A stretch of DNA of 64,000 nt from DATHXC01 sp035459965 (lineage in GTDB: Bacteria; Pseudomonadota; Gammaproteobacteria; Burkholderiales; Methylophilaceae), in the NCBI GenBank assembly GCA_035459965.1, contig DATHXC010000004.1, positions 577,978 to 641,977 of the forward strand. The letters run 5' to 3'. The first letter of the stretch is position 1; the number at the start of each line of letters is the position of its first letter. The notes beneath the pieces were generated by a model. That model saw nothing but the letters and a program-made list of their open reading frames with translations. It had not been told where the DNA came from and ran no database searches. The position numbers were made by a program, and so were the translations under genes. Positions 1-8,118 of this stretch are shown one piece after another.

Positions 1-1
1 A

Positions 2-1021
2 CAGGGGCGTATCTACACTATTGATGGTGATGGCATTCGACAATTGCCGCGTATTCGAACGTGGTGGCATGCAGCAAAAAACCTGGCAATACTGATCTCT
101 AAATTCGATGTGGTGGATATTGAAGGACGTGTGGCTGAGCTACTGGAAGTTTATCGGCAGCGATGCAAGCTCGGTGAGCGCATGGATGCGCAAATGCTGG
201 CAAAGATAGCAAGAGGTCATCTTAAAAAGGTGGTGCATGGTTATGTCGATAATAAAGTATTTCGCCAGTGCACCGATGTCGCAGTCTGGAAAAATTTCAC
301 TACCTTCCTTGCCATCAATAGAGCGTTTGAAGCAGGTAAAATCGCCACTGTTTTAGAAGCGCCAGATCATCTGCTGGAGTCGACGACTTCAGTTACGCTT
401 AAGCAGGGCAATACCTGTACAGTTGCGCTGGCGGACATCGATGCAGTCAAGGTAGTCGTGAAGCGGTACAATATTAAGAGTTTCTGGCATGGTGTTGGGC
501 GTGCTTTTAGAACAAGTCGCGCTGCAGCTTCCTGGTCCAATGCCTTCAGGTTGCGTATGTATGGCATTGCTACACCCTTGCCAATCGCCTTGCTGGAAAA
601 ACGACTGGGGCCGATCCGGCGTGAGGCTTATTTGCTCACAGAGTATTTGCAAGCGCCTGATGTGGATGTCTATTTTTCCGATCCTGAAGTACAGGATGTC
701 GAGCATGTAAAAACTGCCCGTTACATTGCAGAGATGTTTTACCGGCTGAAATTGCTTAAAATTACGCATGGTGATTTGAAGGCGAGCAATATCAAGATCA
801 GCAATGGCTTGCCACAACTGATAGATTTAGACAGCCTGAGTGATCATGATTGCCACTGGCAGTTTAATCGCCAGCATATACGTGACCTGCGCCGTTTTAT
901 GCGTAACTGGCCATCGCAATCAGCGATCAGCATCATGTTGGCGAATGCATTGAATGACATTTACCAGGATGACTCGCTATTGAAAAAAGCAGGTATCTTA
1001 ACCAAAAGCAGAATTAATTAA
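2..1021 (+). CDS. LPS core kinase-like protein (Kdo/WaaP/InaA fold), 5' truncated
   Basis: The reading frame is open to the left window edge, so the true start lies outside; the TTG at 44 is only an internal codon. The visible protein has a eukaryotic-kinase-like fold of the lipopolysaccharide kinase group. The catalytic loop HGDLKASNI is intact near the C-terminus (nt about 767-794), and LIDLD follows as the metal-binding Asp segment. Such enzymes phosphorylate Kdo or heptose of the LPS inner core on the cytoplasmic side. It ends 41 bp before a carbamoyltransferase on the same strand, in a block rich in LPS genes, which fits surface-glycan modification. The sugar substrate cannot be read from the sequence. 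Confidence 0.75.
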   Translation, partial: QGRIYTIDGDGIRQLPRIRTWWHAAKNLAILISKFDVVDIEGRVAELLEVYRQRCKLGERMDAQMLAKIARGHLKKVVHGYVDNKVFRQCTDVAVWKNFTTFLAINRAFEAGKIATVLEAPDHLLESTTSVTLKQGNTCTVALADIDAVKVVVKRYNIKSFWHGVGRAFRTSRAAASWSNAFRLRMYGIATPLPIALLEKRLGPIRREAYLLTEYLQAPDVDVYFSDPEVQDVEHVKTARYIAEMFYRLKLLKITHGDLKASNIKISNGLPQLIDLDSLSDHDCHWQFNRQHIRDLRRFMRNWPSQSAISIMLANALNDIYQDDSLLKKAGILTKSRIN

Positions 1022-1062
1022 GACCAATCAATTAAGACAAAGACCAGGCAAAGCGAACAATA

Positions 1063-2784
1063 ATGATTATTTTAGGTTTATCCGGCGCACTGGGCCACGA
1101 TGCTTCTGCCGCGATTATCGTAGACGGCAAAATCATTGCTGCAGCAGAAGAAGAGCGTTTCATCCGCGACAAGCATGCGAAGAACAAATTTCCCTATGAG
1201 GCGACCAAATATTGCCTGCGTGAAGCCGGCATCAAGCCTGAAGATGTAAATGTCGTCACCTTTCCTTACGGTGAAATTCCACTCTTGGGTAGCAAAGCGC
1301 GCTGGCATTATGCCAAACGCTACTGGTATGCACCGGATCGCGCGCTGGATGCGCTATTTAACGGCAATCGTCGTTTCCGCCGCAATCGCGATAAATCCCT
1401 CAAGCTGATGGCCGACTTGGGTATCAACAATGCCAAGTTCATGCCGGTCGAGCACCATTTGGCGCATGCCAGCAGCGCTTATCACCTGAGCGGGTTCAAG
1501 GAAAAAACCGCTATCGTCGGCATCGACGGCAAGGGGGAGTATGCGACCACCTTCTTCGGCTATGGCGAAAACGGCAAGATCCACAAGATCAAGGAATTCT
1601 ACGACCCGGATTCACTAGGCGGCCTGTATGGTGCGATTACCGAATACCTCGGCTTCGAGATGCTGGACGGTGAATTTAAGGTCATGGGCATGGCGCCTTA
1701 TGGTGATGCCAGCCGTTACGATCTTTCGGATTTGGCGACGTTTGAAGATGGCGAGCTAGTCATCAATACCAAGTACGTGAATGTGGTCGGCCTACGCCGT
1801 TACAAGGAAAAAGGCAAAGGCTTCTATTTCACGCCAGCCCTGATTGAGCGCCTGGGGCCGAAACGCGAGGGTGATGAGATTGATGATCCTTACATCCATT
1901 ACGCAGCCTCCATCCAGAAACTACTGGAAGATATCGCGCTGAAGATGATCGACTATTACCTCGGCGATATCATCCGCGAAACCGGCCTGATCTGCATGGC
2001 TGGCGGCGTCGCGCTCAACGTGAAACTGAACCAGCGCATTATCGCCATGCCGCACGTCAAAGAGTTATTCGTGCAGCCTGCAGCCGGCGATGCAGGAACG
2101 TCACTGGGCGCAGCGAGCTATATCGCGCAACAATTGGGCGAGCAGGTCGAGCCTATGCCCCATGCCTATCTAGGGCCTTCATTCACAACGGAAGAGTGCA
2201 TTGCCGCTTGCGAACAGCATCCAGCCAAGCCCAAGTTCCAGCGCGTAGAGAATGCCTCGCTAAAAGGCGCGGAACTGCTGGCTGCGGGTAACCCTTTAGC
2301 CTGGCTGCAGGGTCGCATGGAGTTTGGTCCTCGTTCATTAGGGTGTCGAAGCATCCTGGGAGATCCGAGCTTTCCCGGTGTGGCGGATCGCATCAATGCC
2401 CAGATCAAATACCGTGAGCGCTGGCGCCCATTCTGTCCGAGCATGCTGGACAGGGTTGCAGAAGATATTTTGCAAACCAGCCACCCAGCGCCCTACATGA
2501 CATTTACCTTTAATGTGGCCGAGCACTGGAAATTACGCATCCCCGAAGTAGTACATGAGGATGGCACGGCGCGTGCGCAGGTGGTCACCAAAGCCACTAA
2601 CCCGCGTTATTACGCCTTAATAGAAGAGCTGGAGCGTTTGCGTGGCGTGCCAGTGGTACTGAATACTTCACTCAATCGTCGTGGTGAGCCCATGATTTGC
2701 AGCCCTACCGATGCGCTAAATATGTTCTATGGCTGTGACCTGGAATATTTGCTGATGGAAGATGTGCTGGTCAGCAAGATATAG
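1063..2784 (+). CDS. carbamoyltransferase, NodU/CmcH family
   Basis: This 573-aa protein is full length for the NodU/CmcH family, which uses carbamoyl phosphate and ATP to carbamoylate a hydroxyl group of a sugar or antibiotic. The N-terminal TsaD/HypF-like ATPase fold opens with ILGLSGALGHDASAA; a histidine metal-ligand segment EHHLAHASSAY is near residue 130, followed by GIDGKGEY. The motifs MAGGVALNVKLN and GRMEFGPRSLGCRSILGDP lead into the C-terminal carbamoyltransferase domain, which ends ...VVLNTSLNRRGEPMI. Family assignment is strong. The acceptor is unknown; with a kinase-fold LPS gene upstream and heptosyltransferases nearby, an O-carbamoylated LPS or exopolysaccharide sugar is the likeliest product. 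Confidence 0.88.
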   Translation: MIILGLSGALGHDASAAIIVDGKIIAAAEEERFIRDKHAKNKFPYEATKYCLREAGIKPEDVNVVTFPYGEIPLLGSKARWHYAKRYWYAPDRALDALFNGNRRFRRNRDKSLKLMADLGINNAKFMPVEHHLAHASSAYHLSGFKEKTAIVGIDGKGEYATTFFGYGENGKIHKIKEFYDPDSLGGLYGAITEYLGFEMLDGEFKVMGMAPYGDASRYDLSDLATFEDGELVINTKYVNVVGLRRYKEKGKGFYFTPALIERLGPKREGDEIDDPYIHYAASIQKLLEDIALKMIDYYLGDIIRETGLICMAGGVALNVKLNQRIIAMPHVKELFVQPAAGDAGTSLGAASYIAQQLGEQVEPMPHAYLGPSFTTEECIAACEQHPAKPKFQRVENASLKGAELLAAGNPLAWLQGRMEFGPRSLGCRSILGDPSFPGVADRINAQIKYRERWRPFCPSMLDRVAEDILQTSHPAPYMTFTFNVAEHWKLRIPEVVHEDGTARAQVVTKATNPRYYALIEELERLRGVPVVLNTSLNRRGEPMICSPTDALNMFYGCDLEYLLMEDVLVSKI

Positions 2785-2946
2785 TCAAACTTAATCAGCT
2801 AGCTTCTTGATTATTAATGGTATGGTTCCAGGTAGCCACTTGATTTGACGATGCCCCCTGCTTTAAGGATAATCAAAGCAGGAGTCTAGCCTTTGTATCT
2901 TCATGCGAAACTGTAGACATGAATGCAGGGGTGAATTATTAAAGAT

Positions 2947-2979
2947 ATGAAAAATAAGGATACGAAACAAAAGATATGA
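2947..2979 (+). other. possible 10-codon leader ORF overlapping the edd start
   Basis: An ATG at 2947 opens a ten-codon frame (MKNKDTKQKI) whose TGA overlaps the edd ATG in the form ATGA. The sequence around both ATGs is built from three near-copies of GATAYGAAA starting at 2944, 2959 and 2973. edd itself has no clear Shine-Dalgarno sequence, so translational coupling through this mini-ORF is possible. Alternatively the repeats are simple local duplications. Upstream (2857-2882) there is an 8-bp stem CCTGCTTT/AAAGCAGG with a 10-nt loop. Confidence 0.25.
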
Positions 2980-4790
2980 AACAAATCTTGAATGAAGTTA
3001 CCGAACGTATCCGTGAACGCAGTACACCTACCCGTAAGGCGTATTTAGCGCGTATAGACCAAATCATCAATCGTCCGCGCGGTAGTGATCGTATGGGCTG
3101 TGCCAACGTAGCGCATGCATTTGCTGCGATGCCGGCCAATGACAAATTGCGTATCGTTGCTGAAAAAGCACCGCATATCGGTATCGTGACTGCATACAAC
3201 GACATGTTGTCAGCGCATGAGCCATATCAGACTTACCCCAATATTATTAAGGACGAGGCCCATAAGCAGGGTGCCACCGCACAAGTTGCCGGTGGTGTAC
3301 CTGCGATGTGCGATGGTATCACCCAGGGTGAACCCGGCATGGAGCTCAGCCTGTTCTCACGCGACACGATTGCGATGAGCACGGCTATTGCCTTGTCTCA
3401 CGATGTATTCGATGCTGCATTATTGCTGGGTGTATGCGATAAAATCGTTCCCGGACTGTTGATCGGCGCTTTGCAATTTGGCCATCTACCCTGTGTGTTT
3501 GTACCCGCTGGCCCAATGAGTACTGGCCTGGACAACACTGCAAAATCCAAAGTACGTGAAAAATATGCACAAGGCCTGGTGGGCCGTGAAGAGCTATTGG
3601 CTTCAGAGTCGGCTGCCTATCATGGCCCTGGCACCTGTACGTTCTATGGCACAGCCAATAGTAACCAGATGTTGCTGGAAGCGATGGGCCTGCACGTGCC
3701 AGGCTCTGCTTTCGTTCACCCACATGACAATATGCGGGAAATGTTGACGCGTGAATCTGTACGTACGGTGCTTTCCAATATTCAAAGCCAACGATTCATG
3801 CCAATTGGCCGCTTAGTCGATGAGCGTGTGATTGTGAATGCAATCGTGGCATTACTGGCTACGGGCGGCAGTACTAACCACTGTATTCACTGGGTGGCCG
3901 TTGCGCGTGCTGCCGGTATCCTCATTGACTGGTCAGATTTCTCCAAGCTTTCACAGGCTACCCCATTACTGGCGCGTGTTTATCCAAATGGATCTGCGGA
4001 CGTTAACCAGTTCCAGGAAGCTGGTGGTCCAAGCTTCGTGATCCGTGAGCTGATCAATGGCGGCTATATGCATGATGACGTATCATCAGTAGTGATCGGC
4101 GGTCTGCGCGACTTCTGTAAGAAACCGGTGAAGAGCGACGACAACCTGACCTGGGTAGATTTGCCTGAAGAGTCGCCAGATGAAACGATCTTGCGTACTA
4201 CCAGCAAGCCATTCAGCGCATCTGGCGGTTTACGTTTGTTGACCGGTAATTTGGGTCGTTCAGTCATCAAGAGCTCTTCGGTTCCAGAAGATCGACAGAT
4301 CATTGAAGCCCCGGCCATCGTATTTAACGGGCAGGAAGAGTTACTCTCTGCATTTGAGCGCGGTGAACTGGAAAAGGACTTTATTGCTGTTGTGCGCTTT
4401 CAGGGGCCACGTGCCAATGGTATGCCAGAGCTGCATAAACTGACGCCGCCACTTTCTGTACTTCAAAACATGGGCTTCAAGGTTGCGATTGTGACTGATG
4501 GTCGTATGAGTGGTGCATCAGGCAAAGTACCGGCGGCGATTCATGTGAGCCCTGAAGCATTGGCAGGAGGCTCTATCGGCAAGATTCGAGATGGCGACAT
4601 TATTCGACTGAATGCCATTGTTGGCACACTCAATGCACTGGTGGATGAGGATGAATGGCAGTCACGCCCTAACGCTACCATGACCGAGGCGCAGCGTAAC
4701 AGTAATGGCCATGGTATCGGCCGTGAGCTGTTTGGTGGGATGCGTAGAAATGTGCATAGTGCCGAAGAAGGCGCCGTCACCTGGCTTTAA
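2976..4790 (+). CDS. edd: 6-phosphogluconate dehydratase
   Basis: This 604-aa enzyme of the IlvD/Edd family dehydrates 6-phosphogluconate to 2-keto-3-deoxy-6-phosphogluconate (KDPG), the first committed step of the Entner-Doudoroff route. Family signatures are GIVTAYNDMLSAHEP near residue 70, GGVPAMCDGITQGEPGMELS near 110, GVCDKIVPG and the C-terminal TDGRMSGASGKVPAAIHVSPE. Conserved cysteines fit the [4Fe-4S] cluster of the dehydratase. The length matches Edd rather than IlvD (about 560-615 aa), and the next gene is eda, which decides the assignment. In ribulose-monophosphate methylotrophs, Edd-Eda cleaves the hexose phosphate produced from formaldehyde. Confidence 0.95.
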   Translation: MKQILNEVTERIRERSTPTRKAYLARIDQIINRPRGSDRMGCANVAHAFAAMPANDKLRIVAEKAPHIGIVTAYNDMLSAHEPYQTYPNIIKDEAHKQGATAQVAGGVPAMCDGITQGEPGMELSLFSRDTIAMSTAIALSHDVFDAALLLGVCDKIVPGLLIGALQFGHLPCVFVPAGPMSTGLDNTAKSKVREKYAQGLVGREELLASESAAYHGPGTCTFYGTANSNQMLLEAMGLHVPGSAFVHPHDNMREMLTRESVRTVLSNIQSQRFMPIGRLVDERVIVNAIVALLATGGSTNHCIHWVAVARAAGILIDWSDFSKLSQATPLLARVYPNGSADVNQFQEAGGPSFVIRELINGGYMHDDVSSVVIGGLRDFCKKPVKSDDNLTWVDLPEESPDETILRTTSKPFSASGGLRLLTGNLGRSVIKSSSVPEDRQIIEAPAIVFNGQEELLSAFERGELEKDFIAVVRFQGPRANGMPELHKLTPPLSVLQNMGFKVAIVTDGRMSGASGKVPAAIHVSPEALAGGSIGKIRDGDIIRLNAIVGTLNALVDEDEWQSRPNATMTEAQRNSNGHGIGRELFGGMRRNVHSAEEGAVTWL

Positions 4791-4810
4791 GCTGTTTGAA
4801 AATATAATTT

Positions 4811-4885
4811 ATACTGCGTTACTTTCGCTCGCCGTACTATGCGTACTGTCTTCGCTCAAGTGCCTTGTCTAAATTAATTTTGAAC
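4811..4885. repeat. dispersed intergenic repeat, copy 1
   Basis: The edd-eda gap contains a GC-alternating block with the core CGCCGTACTATGCGTACTGT followed by CTTCGCTCAAG and CCTTGTCTAAATTAATTT. A second copy at 57581-57665 shares the GCCGTACTnnnCGTACTGTCTTC core, the preceding GC(T)TTCGC and the following CGCC/GCCT...AATTT-like tail. The internal CGTACT direct repeat and self-complementary GTAC words suggest a REP/MITE-like mobile repeat. It is intergenic in both places. Confidence 0.6.
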
Positions 4886-4947
4886 CAGCTAGCTTAGCTT
4901 AATGAAATGCCTGCAAATTTAAATTCAATATCAAAGTAGAGATAAAT

Positions 4948-5571
4948 ATGAACACATTAGAACTAGCAACCCACGGCCCAGTCATCCCGGTCATCGTCAT
5001 CAATCGCGTTGAAGATGCTGTGCCTATGGCAGAAGCTCTGCTTGAAGGCGGCATCAAGGTGCTGGAAGTGACATTAAGAACTTCCTGTGCGCTGCAGGCG
5101 ATGGAAGCGATTGCCAAGGCTGTGCCTGATGCAATTCTGGGAGCTGGCACAGTGCGTAGCGTGGCTGACGCAAAAGCGGCCAAGGATGCCGGTTGTACCT
5201 TTGCGGTAAGCCCTGGCTATACCAGCCAGGTTGGTTTGGCGTGCCGTGATATTGGTTTGTCATTATTGCCTGGAGTTTCAACTGGCTCCGAAATCATGAT
5301 GGCGAATGCGGATGACTACTACTTCCTGAAACTTTTTCCAGCTGTGGCTGTGGGAGGTATCAATCTGTTGAAGGGTTTTGCAGGTCCATTCACTGATGTT
5401 AAATTCTGCCCGACAGGCGGGGTTACCGTTGAATCTGCCCCACAATTTCTAGCATTGCCAAACGTGATTGTGTGCGGTGGTACTTGGTTGACTCCGGCTG
5501 ATGCTGTAGCCTCTGGTAACTGGGCACATATCACCAAGCTGGCGCGCGAAGCCAGTGCTATTAAAGCTTGA
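4948..5571 (+). CDS. eda: 2-keto-3-deoxy-6-phosphogluconate aldolase (KDPG aldolase)
   Basis: This 207-aa class I aldolase splits KDPG into pyruvate and glyceraldehyde 3-phosphate. The TIM-barrel signatures are VIVINRVEDAVPMAEALLEGG with the catalytic Glu segment LEVTLRT near residue 40, GAGTV near 70, and the Schiff-base lysine in YYFLKLFPA near residue 130. PTGGV and GGTWLTP bind phosphate at the C-terminus. Length and order match Eda of other Proteobacteria. It lies 157 bp after edd, with a dispersed repeat in the gap, and is followed by a strong hairpin terminator, so edd-eda probably form one transcription unit. Confidence 0.96.
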   Translation: MNTLELATHGPVIPVIVINRVEDAVPMAEALLEGGIKVLEVTLRTSCALQAMEAIAKAVPDAILGAGTVRSVADAKAAKDAGCTFAVSPGYTSQVGLACRDIGLSLLPGVSTGSEIMMANADDYYFLKLFPAVAVGGINLLKGFAGPFTDVKFCPTGGVTVESAPQFLALPNVIVCGGTWLTPADAVASGNWAHITKLAREASAIKA

Positions 5572-5607
5572 TTCAGAATCTGTAATATAGCTGCTCAGGC
5601 AGAAATT

Positions 5608-5643
5608 AAAACCTATATTTGGCAATGCTAAATATAGGTTTTT
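5608..5643 (+). terminator. rho-independent terminator after eda
   Basis: A perfect stem AAAACCTATATTT / AAATATAGGTTTT with a 9-nt loop is followed by a short T run, 36 bp after the eda stop. Confidence 0.8.
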
Positions 5644-5677
5644 AAATGTATATCTTTACGAAACAAGCCCCTCAAAT

Positions 5678-6343
5678 ATGCCACAGCTCAATATATCCAA
5701 ATACAAAACCATTGTTTTTGACTGTGATGGCGTATTGCTGGATTCCAATCAGCTTAAAATCCAAGCCTATTTGGATACTGCGATTAAATTTGGCGCAACC
5801 GAGCAACAGGCCAAGGCACTGGTTGATTACCATGTGCTGCTTGGTGGTATTTCGCGCTATACAAAATTCGAATATTTTTTACGTGAAATTGTAAAACAGC
5901 CTGTTACTGATAAAGCCATGCAAGAGCTGTTTGAAGATTTTGGTGGCGAAGTCAGGCGATTATTGAGCAATTGTGAGATTGCGCCAGGGTTAGCTGAGTT
6001 GCGCAGTGCGATACCTGACTGTCGCTGGCTGGTGGTCTCAGGTGGCGACCAGGCAGAAATAGGTCAAATATTTACAGAGAGAGGCATCGCAGATATGTTT
6101 GATGCAGGCATATTCGGCAGCCCTGATAATAAAGACCAGATTCTCGCGCGCGAGCTTGAGAGTGGCAATATTGTGATGCCTGCTTTATTTGTCGGGGATA
6201 GTAAATACGACCATATAGCTTCCACAGGAGCGGGTCTGGATTTTGTGTTTTTAAGCGGATGGACAGATTTTGATGGTTGGCAGCAATACTGTCAGTCCAA
6301 TAATATTAAAGTGCTGCCGGCACTTAATCATCTGGTTGTTTAA
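5678..6343 (+). CDS. HAD-superfamily hydrolase (probable phosphatase)
   Basis: This 221-aa protein has all four HAD motifs: motif I DCDGVLLDSN (nucleophile Asp near residue 16, acid/base Asp two later), motif II VVSGG, a downstream lysine, and motif IV VGDSKYD. The helical cap lies between motifs I and II, as in the beta-phosphoglucomutase/phosphoglycolate phosphatase type. It does not carry the GmhB signature (FLDRDG), so it is not an obvious heptose-bisphosphatase. The small-molecule substrate is not predictable. It follows the eda terminator and precedes surface-glycan genes. Confidence 0.8.
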   Translation: MPQLNISKYKTIVFDCDGVLLDSNQLKIQAYLDTAIKFGATEQQAKALVDYHVLLGGISRYTKFEYFLREIVKQPVTDKAMQELFEDFGGEVRRLLSNCEIAPGLAELRSAIPDCRWLVVSGGDQAEIGQIFTERGIADMFDAGIFGSPDNKDQILARELESGNIVMPALFVGDSKYDHIASTGAGLDFVFLSGWTDFDGWQQYCQSNNIKVLPALNHLVV

Positions 6344-6476
6344 TATCACAAAGTTCGCGTTGCTTTATCCCGTGCGCTGGGGTTGATGCTAAGTAATGAG
6401 CTTGGGTGAATGGTATAAAGCCCATTATCCGGCTACAATTTAGTCATCATCAAATTGTCATATTAAAGAGTCAGAT

Positions 6477-7157
6477 ATGCAACGAGTCTTTGGGTGCTGG
6501 TTTCGTCACAGCGAGTTAATTACTGCAGATGCTTACAAGCAGTTATTGCAATCATCCACAGAGATTCTTGAGCAGGATCAACATGGTATCAAAGTGGTTC
6601 GCCTGAGTAATGGCGATATCCTCAAGACATTCCGGGTTAAACATTTAATCAGTAGCGCGCGTTTTTTCTCTTATGCGCGTAGTTTTTGCAGAAATGCGGA
6701 GCGGCTTAAGATTCTGGCTGTTCCAACTGTACAGATTAAACACTTGTACCACTTTAAAGAGTCTACTAACACAGTTGTCATTTACCAGCCATTAGTGGGT
6801 GAAACGGTGAAGCATTTGCTTGATAAGAAAATGCTGACTGAGGAACTCGCAGAAAAGCTTGGTAAATTTATTGCTGATCTGCATGATTCAGGCGTTTATT
6901 TTAGGGGCTTACACCTAGGTAATATCGTTCTGACGCCCACAGGGGATTTCGGTCTGATTGATATTTCCGAGATGAGCATATTCCCATGGAGGCTCGGTTG
7001 TCGTCGCAGATTAAGGAATTTTGCAAGATTCTGGCGGGCATTCGAGGATAAATTCAGCTTTGGTTATAGCGGTATTCATGCCCTGATCAAAGGCTATCAT
7101 GCCAGTTGCAACAAGGTAGATATGAAGCTCAAGGAAATTGAGAAAAGATTGTTGTAA
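6477..7157 (+). CDS. LPS kinase-fold protein with degenerate catalytic loop
   Basis: This 226-aa protein resembles the small InaA/Kdo-kinase-like proteins annotated as toluene-tolerance-type. The fold is recognisable: a beta strand with LSNGDILKTFR near residue 45 (candidate ATP-binding Lys), VIYQPLVGETV as hinge, LGKFIADLHDSGVYFRGLHLGNIVL as catalytic-loop region and LIDISEM as metal-Asp segment. Where active kinases have H-G/R-D-L-x-x-x-N, this has F-R-G-L-H-L-G-N, so the catalytic Asp is absent although Asn and the later Asp remain. The C-terminus is Arg-rich and basic. It is followed after 42 bp by a GT2 on the same strand. It may act as a non-classical kinase or a pseudokinase in LPS assembly. 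Confidence 0.6.
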   Translation: MQRVFGCWFRHSELITADAYKQLLQSSTEILEQDQHGIKVVRLSNGDILKTFRVKHLISSARFFSYARSFCRNAERLKILAVPTVQIKHLYHFKESTNTVVIYQPLVGETVKHLLDKKMLTEELAEKLGKFIADLHDSGVYFRGLHLGNIVLTPTGDFGLIDISEMSIFPWRLGCRRRLRNFARFWRAFEDKFSFGYSGIHALIKGYHASCNKVDMKLKEIEKRLL

Positions 7158-7199
7158 TGGATTCGGTAGTATCGAATTTCCTGAAGGATCGAAATATAA

Positions 7200-8114
7200 A
7201 TGCAATTAGTAACTCCAGGTTTGTCAGTACTCATCATCAACTACAACTCAGGTACATATGCCTGTGACTGCATTGATTCCCTGCTAAAACAAGAGAATGT
7301 CGCACTTGAAATAATAGTGGTAGACAATGCCAGTCAGGACAATAGTCTGGCTATGTTGCAGGAAATGTTTGGTGACAGGATTGTCCTGATTGTAAGTAAA
7401 GAAAATCTGGGCTTTGGTCGGGCCAATAACCTGGCAGCAAAGACTGCCAGTAAAGAGTTTGTGCTGGTACTCAATCCGGATACCCACCTTGCAGATACGC
7501 ATGCCTTGTCCAAGTTGCTGGCCTATCTGCAGCAATATCCTAAGTTCGGTATGGTAGGGCCTGCCATTTTGGAGCCACGAAAAAATAAACAAGTATTGCC
7601 CAGGCTACGATACCCATCTGCACGCTCTCTAAAACATACACCTCAACTACAAAATCTGCCCGGGAAAATTGCCTGGTTACTCGGTGCATGTATGCTGATG
7701 AGGCGATCAGTGTATGAGGAACTTCATGGATTTGATCCCGATTATTTTCTGTATGGAGAAGACGCCGATATATGCTTGCGTTTACGTCAGAATGGCTATG
7801 AAATTGGATATTGTGCGGAGGTTTCCATCACCCATGTTTCGGGTGCTAGTGAAATCGGCGCAGACTCTTTTGATAAATGGCTACGCAAAAAACGAGGGGT
7901 ATTTCTATTTTTCCAGAAGCATTTTGATGTTAGGGATACACGGAAAATAGCTAAAAATGCAATCGCCAAGGCCTCTATGTATTTGGCCATTCTGAAGCTG
8001 ACACATATCTTTTCTTTTAGGAATGCACAACACGCTTCAGATAAGATAAATAGACTCAAGGCTACAAAAGTCGCAGCAGCAGAAGTCCTCATGCAAATAA
8101 AAAGCAGTAGCTAG
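7200..8114 (+). CDS. family 2 glycosyltransferase (rhamnosyltransferase-like)
   Basis: This 304-aa GT-A-fold enzyme opens with LSVLIINYNSGTYACDCIDS and has VVDNASQDNS, the nucleotide-sugar site of GT2, near residue 40. FVLVLNPDTHL (the D-x-D-like metal site) is near 95, and the acceptor-side FDPDYFLYGEDADICLRLR near 185. This layout is that of WsaF/RfbN-type rhamnosyl- and related transferases of O-antigen or capsule clusters. The last 70 residues are basic and possibly membrane-associated. The gene converges with a minus-strand membrane protein, with only 4 bp between the stops. Donor and acceptor sugars are not determinable. Confidence 0.85.
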   Translation: MQLVTPGLSVLIINYNSGTYACDCIDSLLKQENVALEIIVVDNASQDNSLAMLQEMFGDRIVLIVSKENLGFGRANNLAAKTASKEFVLVLNPDTHLADTHALSKLLAYLQQYPKFGMVGPAILEPRKNKQVLPRLRYPSARSLKHTPQLQNLPGKIAWLLGACMLMRRSVYEELHGFDPDYFLYGEDADICLRLRQNGYEIGYCAEVSITHVSGASEIGADSFDKWLRKKRGVFLFFQKHFDVRDTRKIAKNAIAKASMYLAILKLTHIFSFRNAQHASDKINRLKATKVAAAEVLMQIKSSS

Positions 8115-8118
8115 ATCA

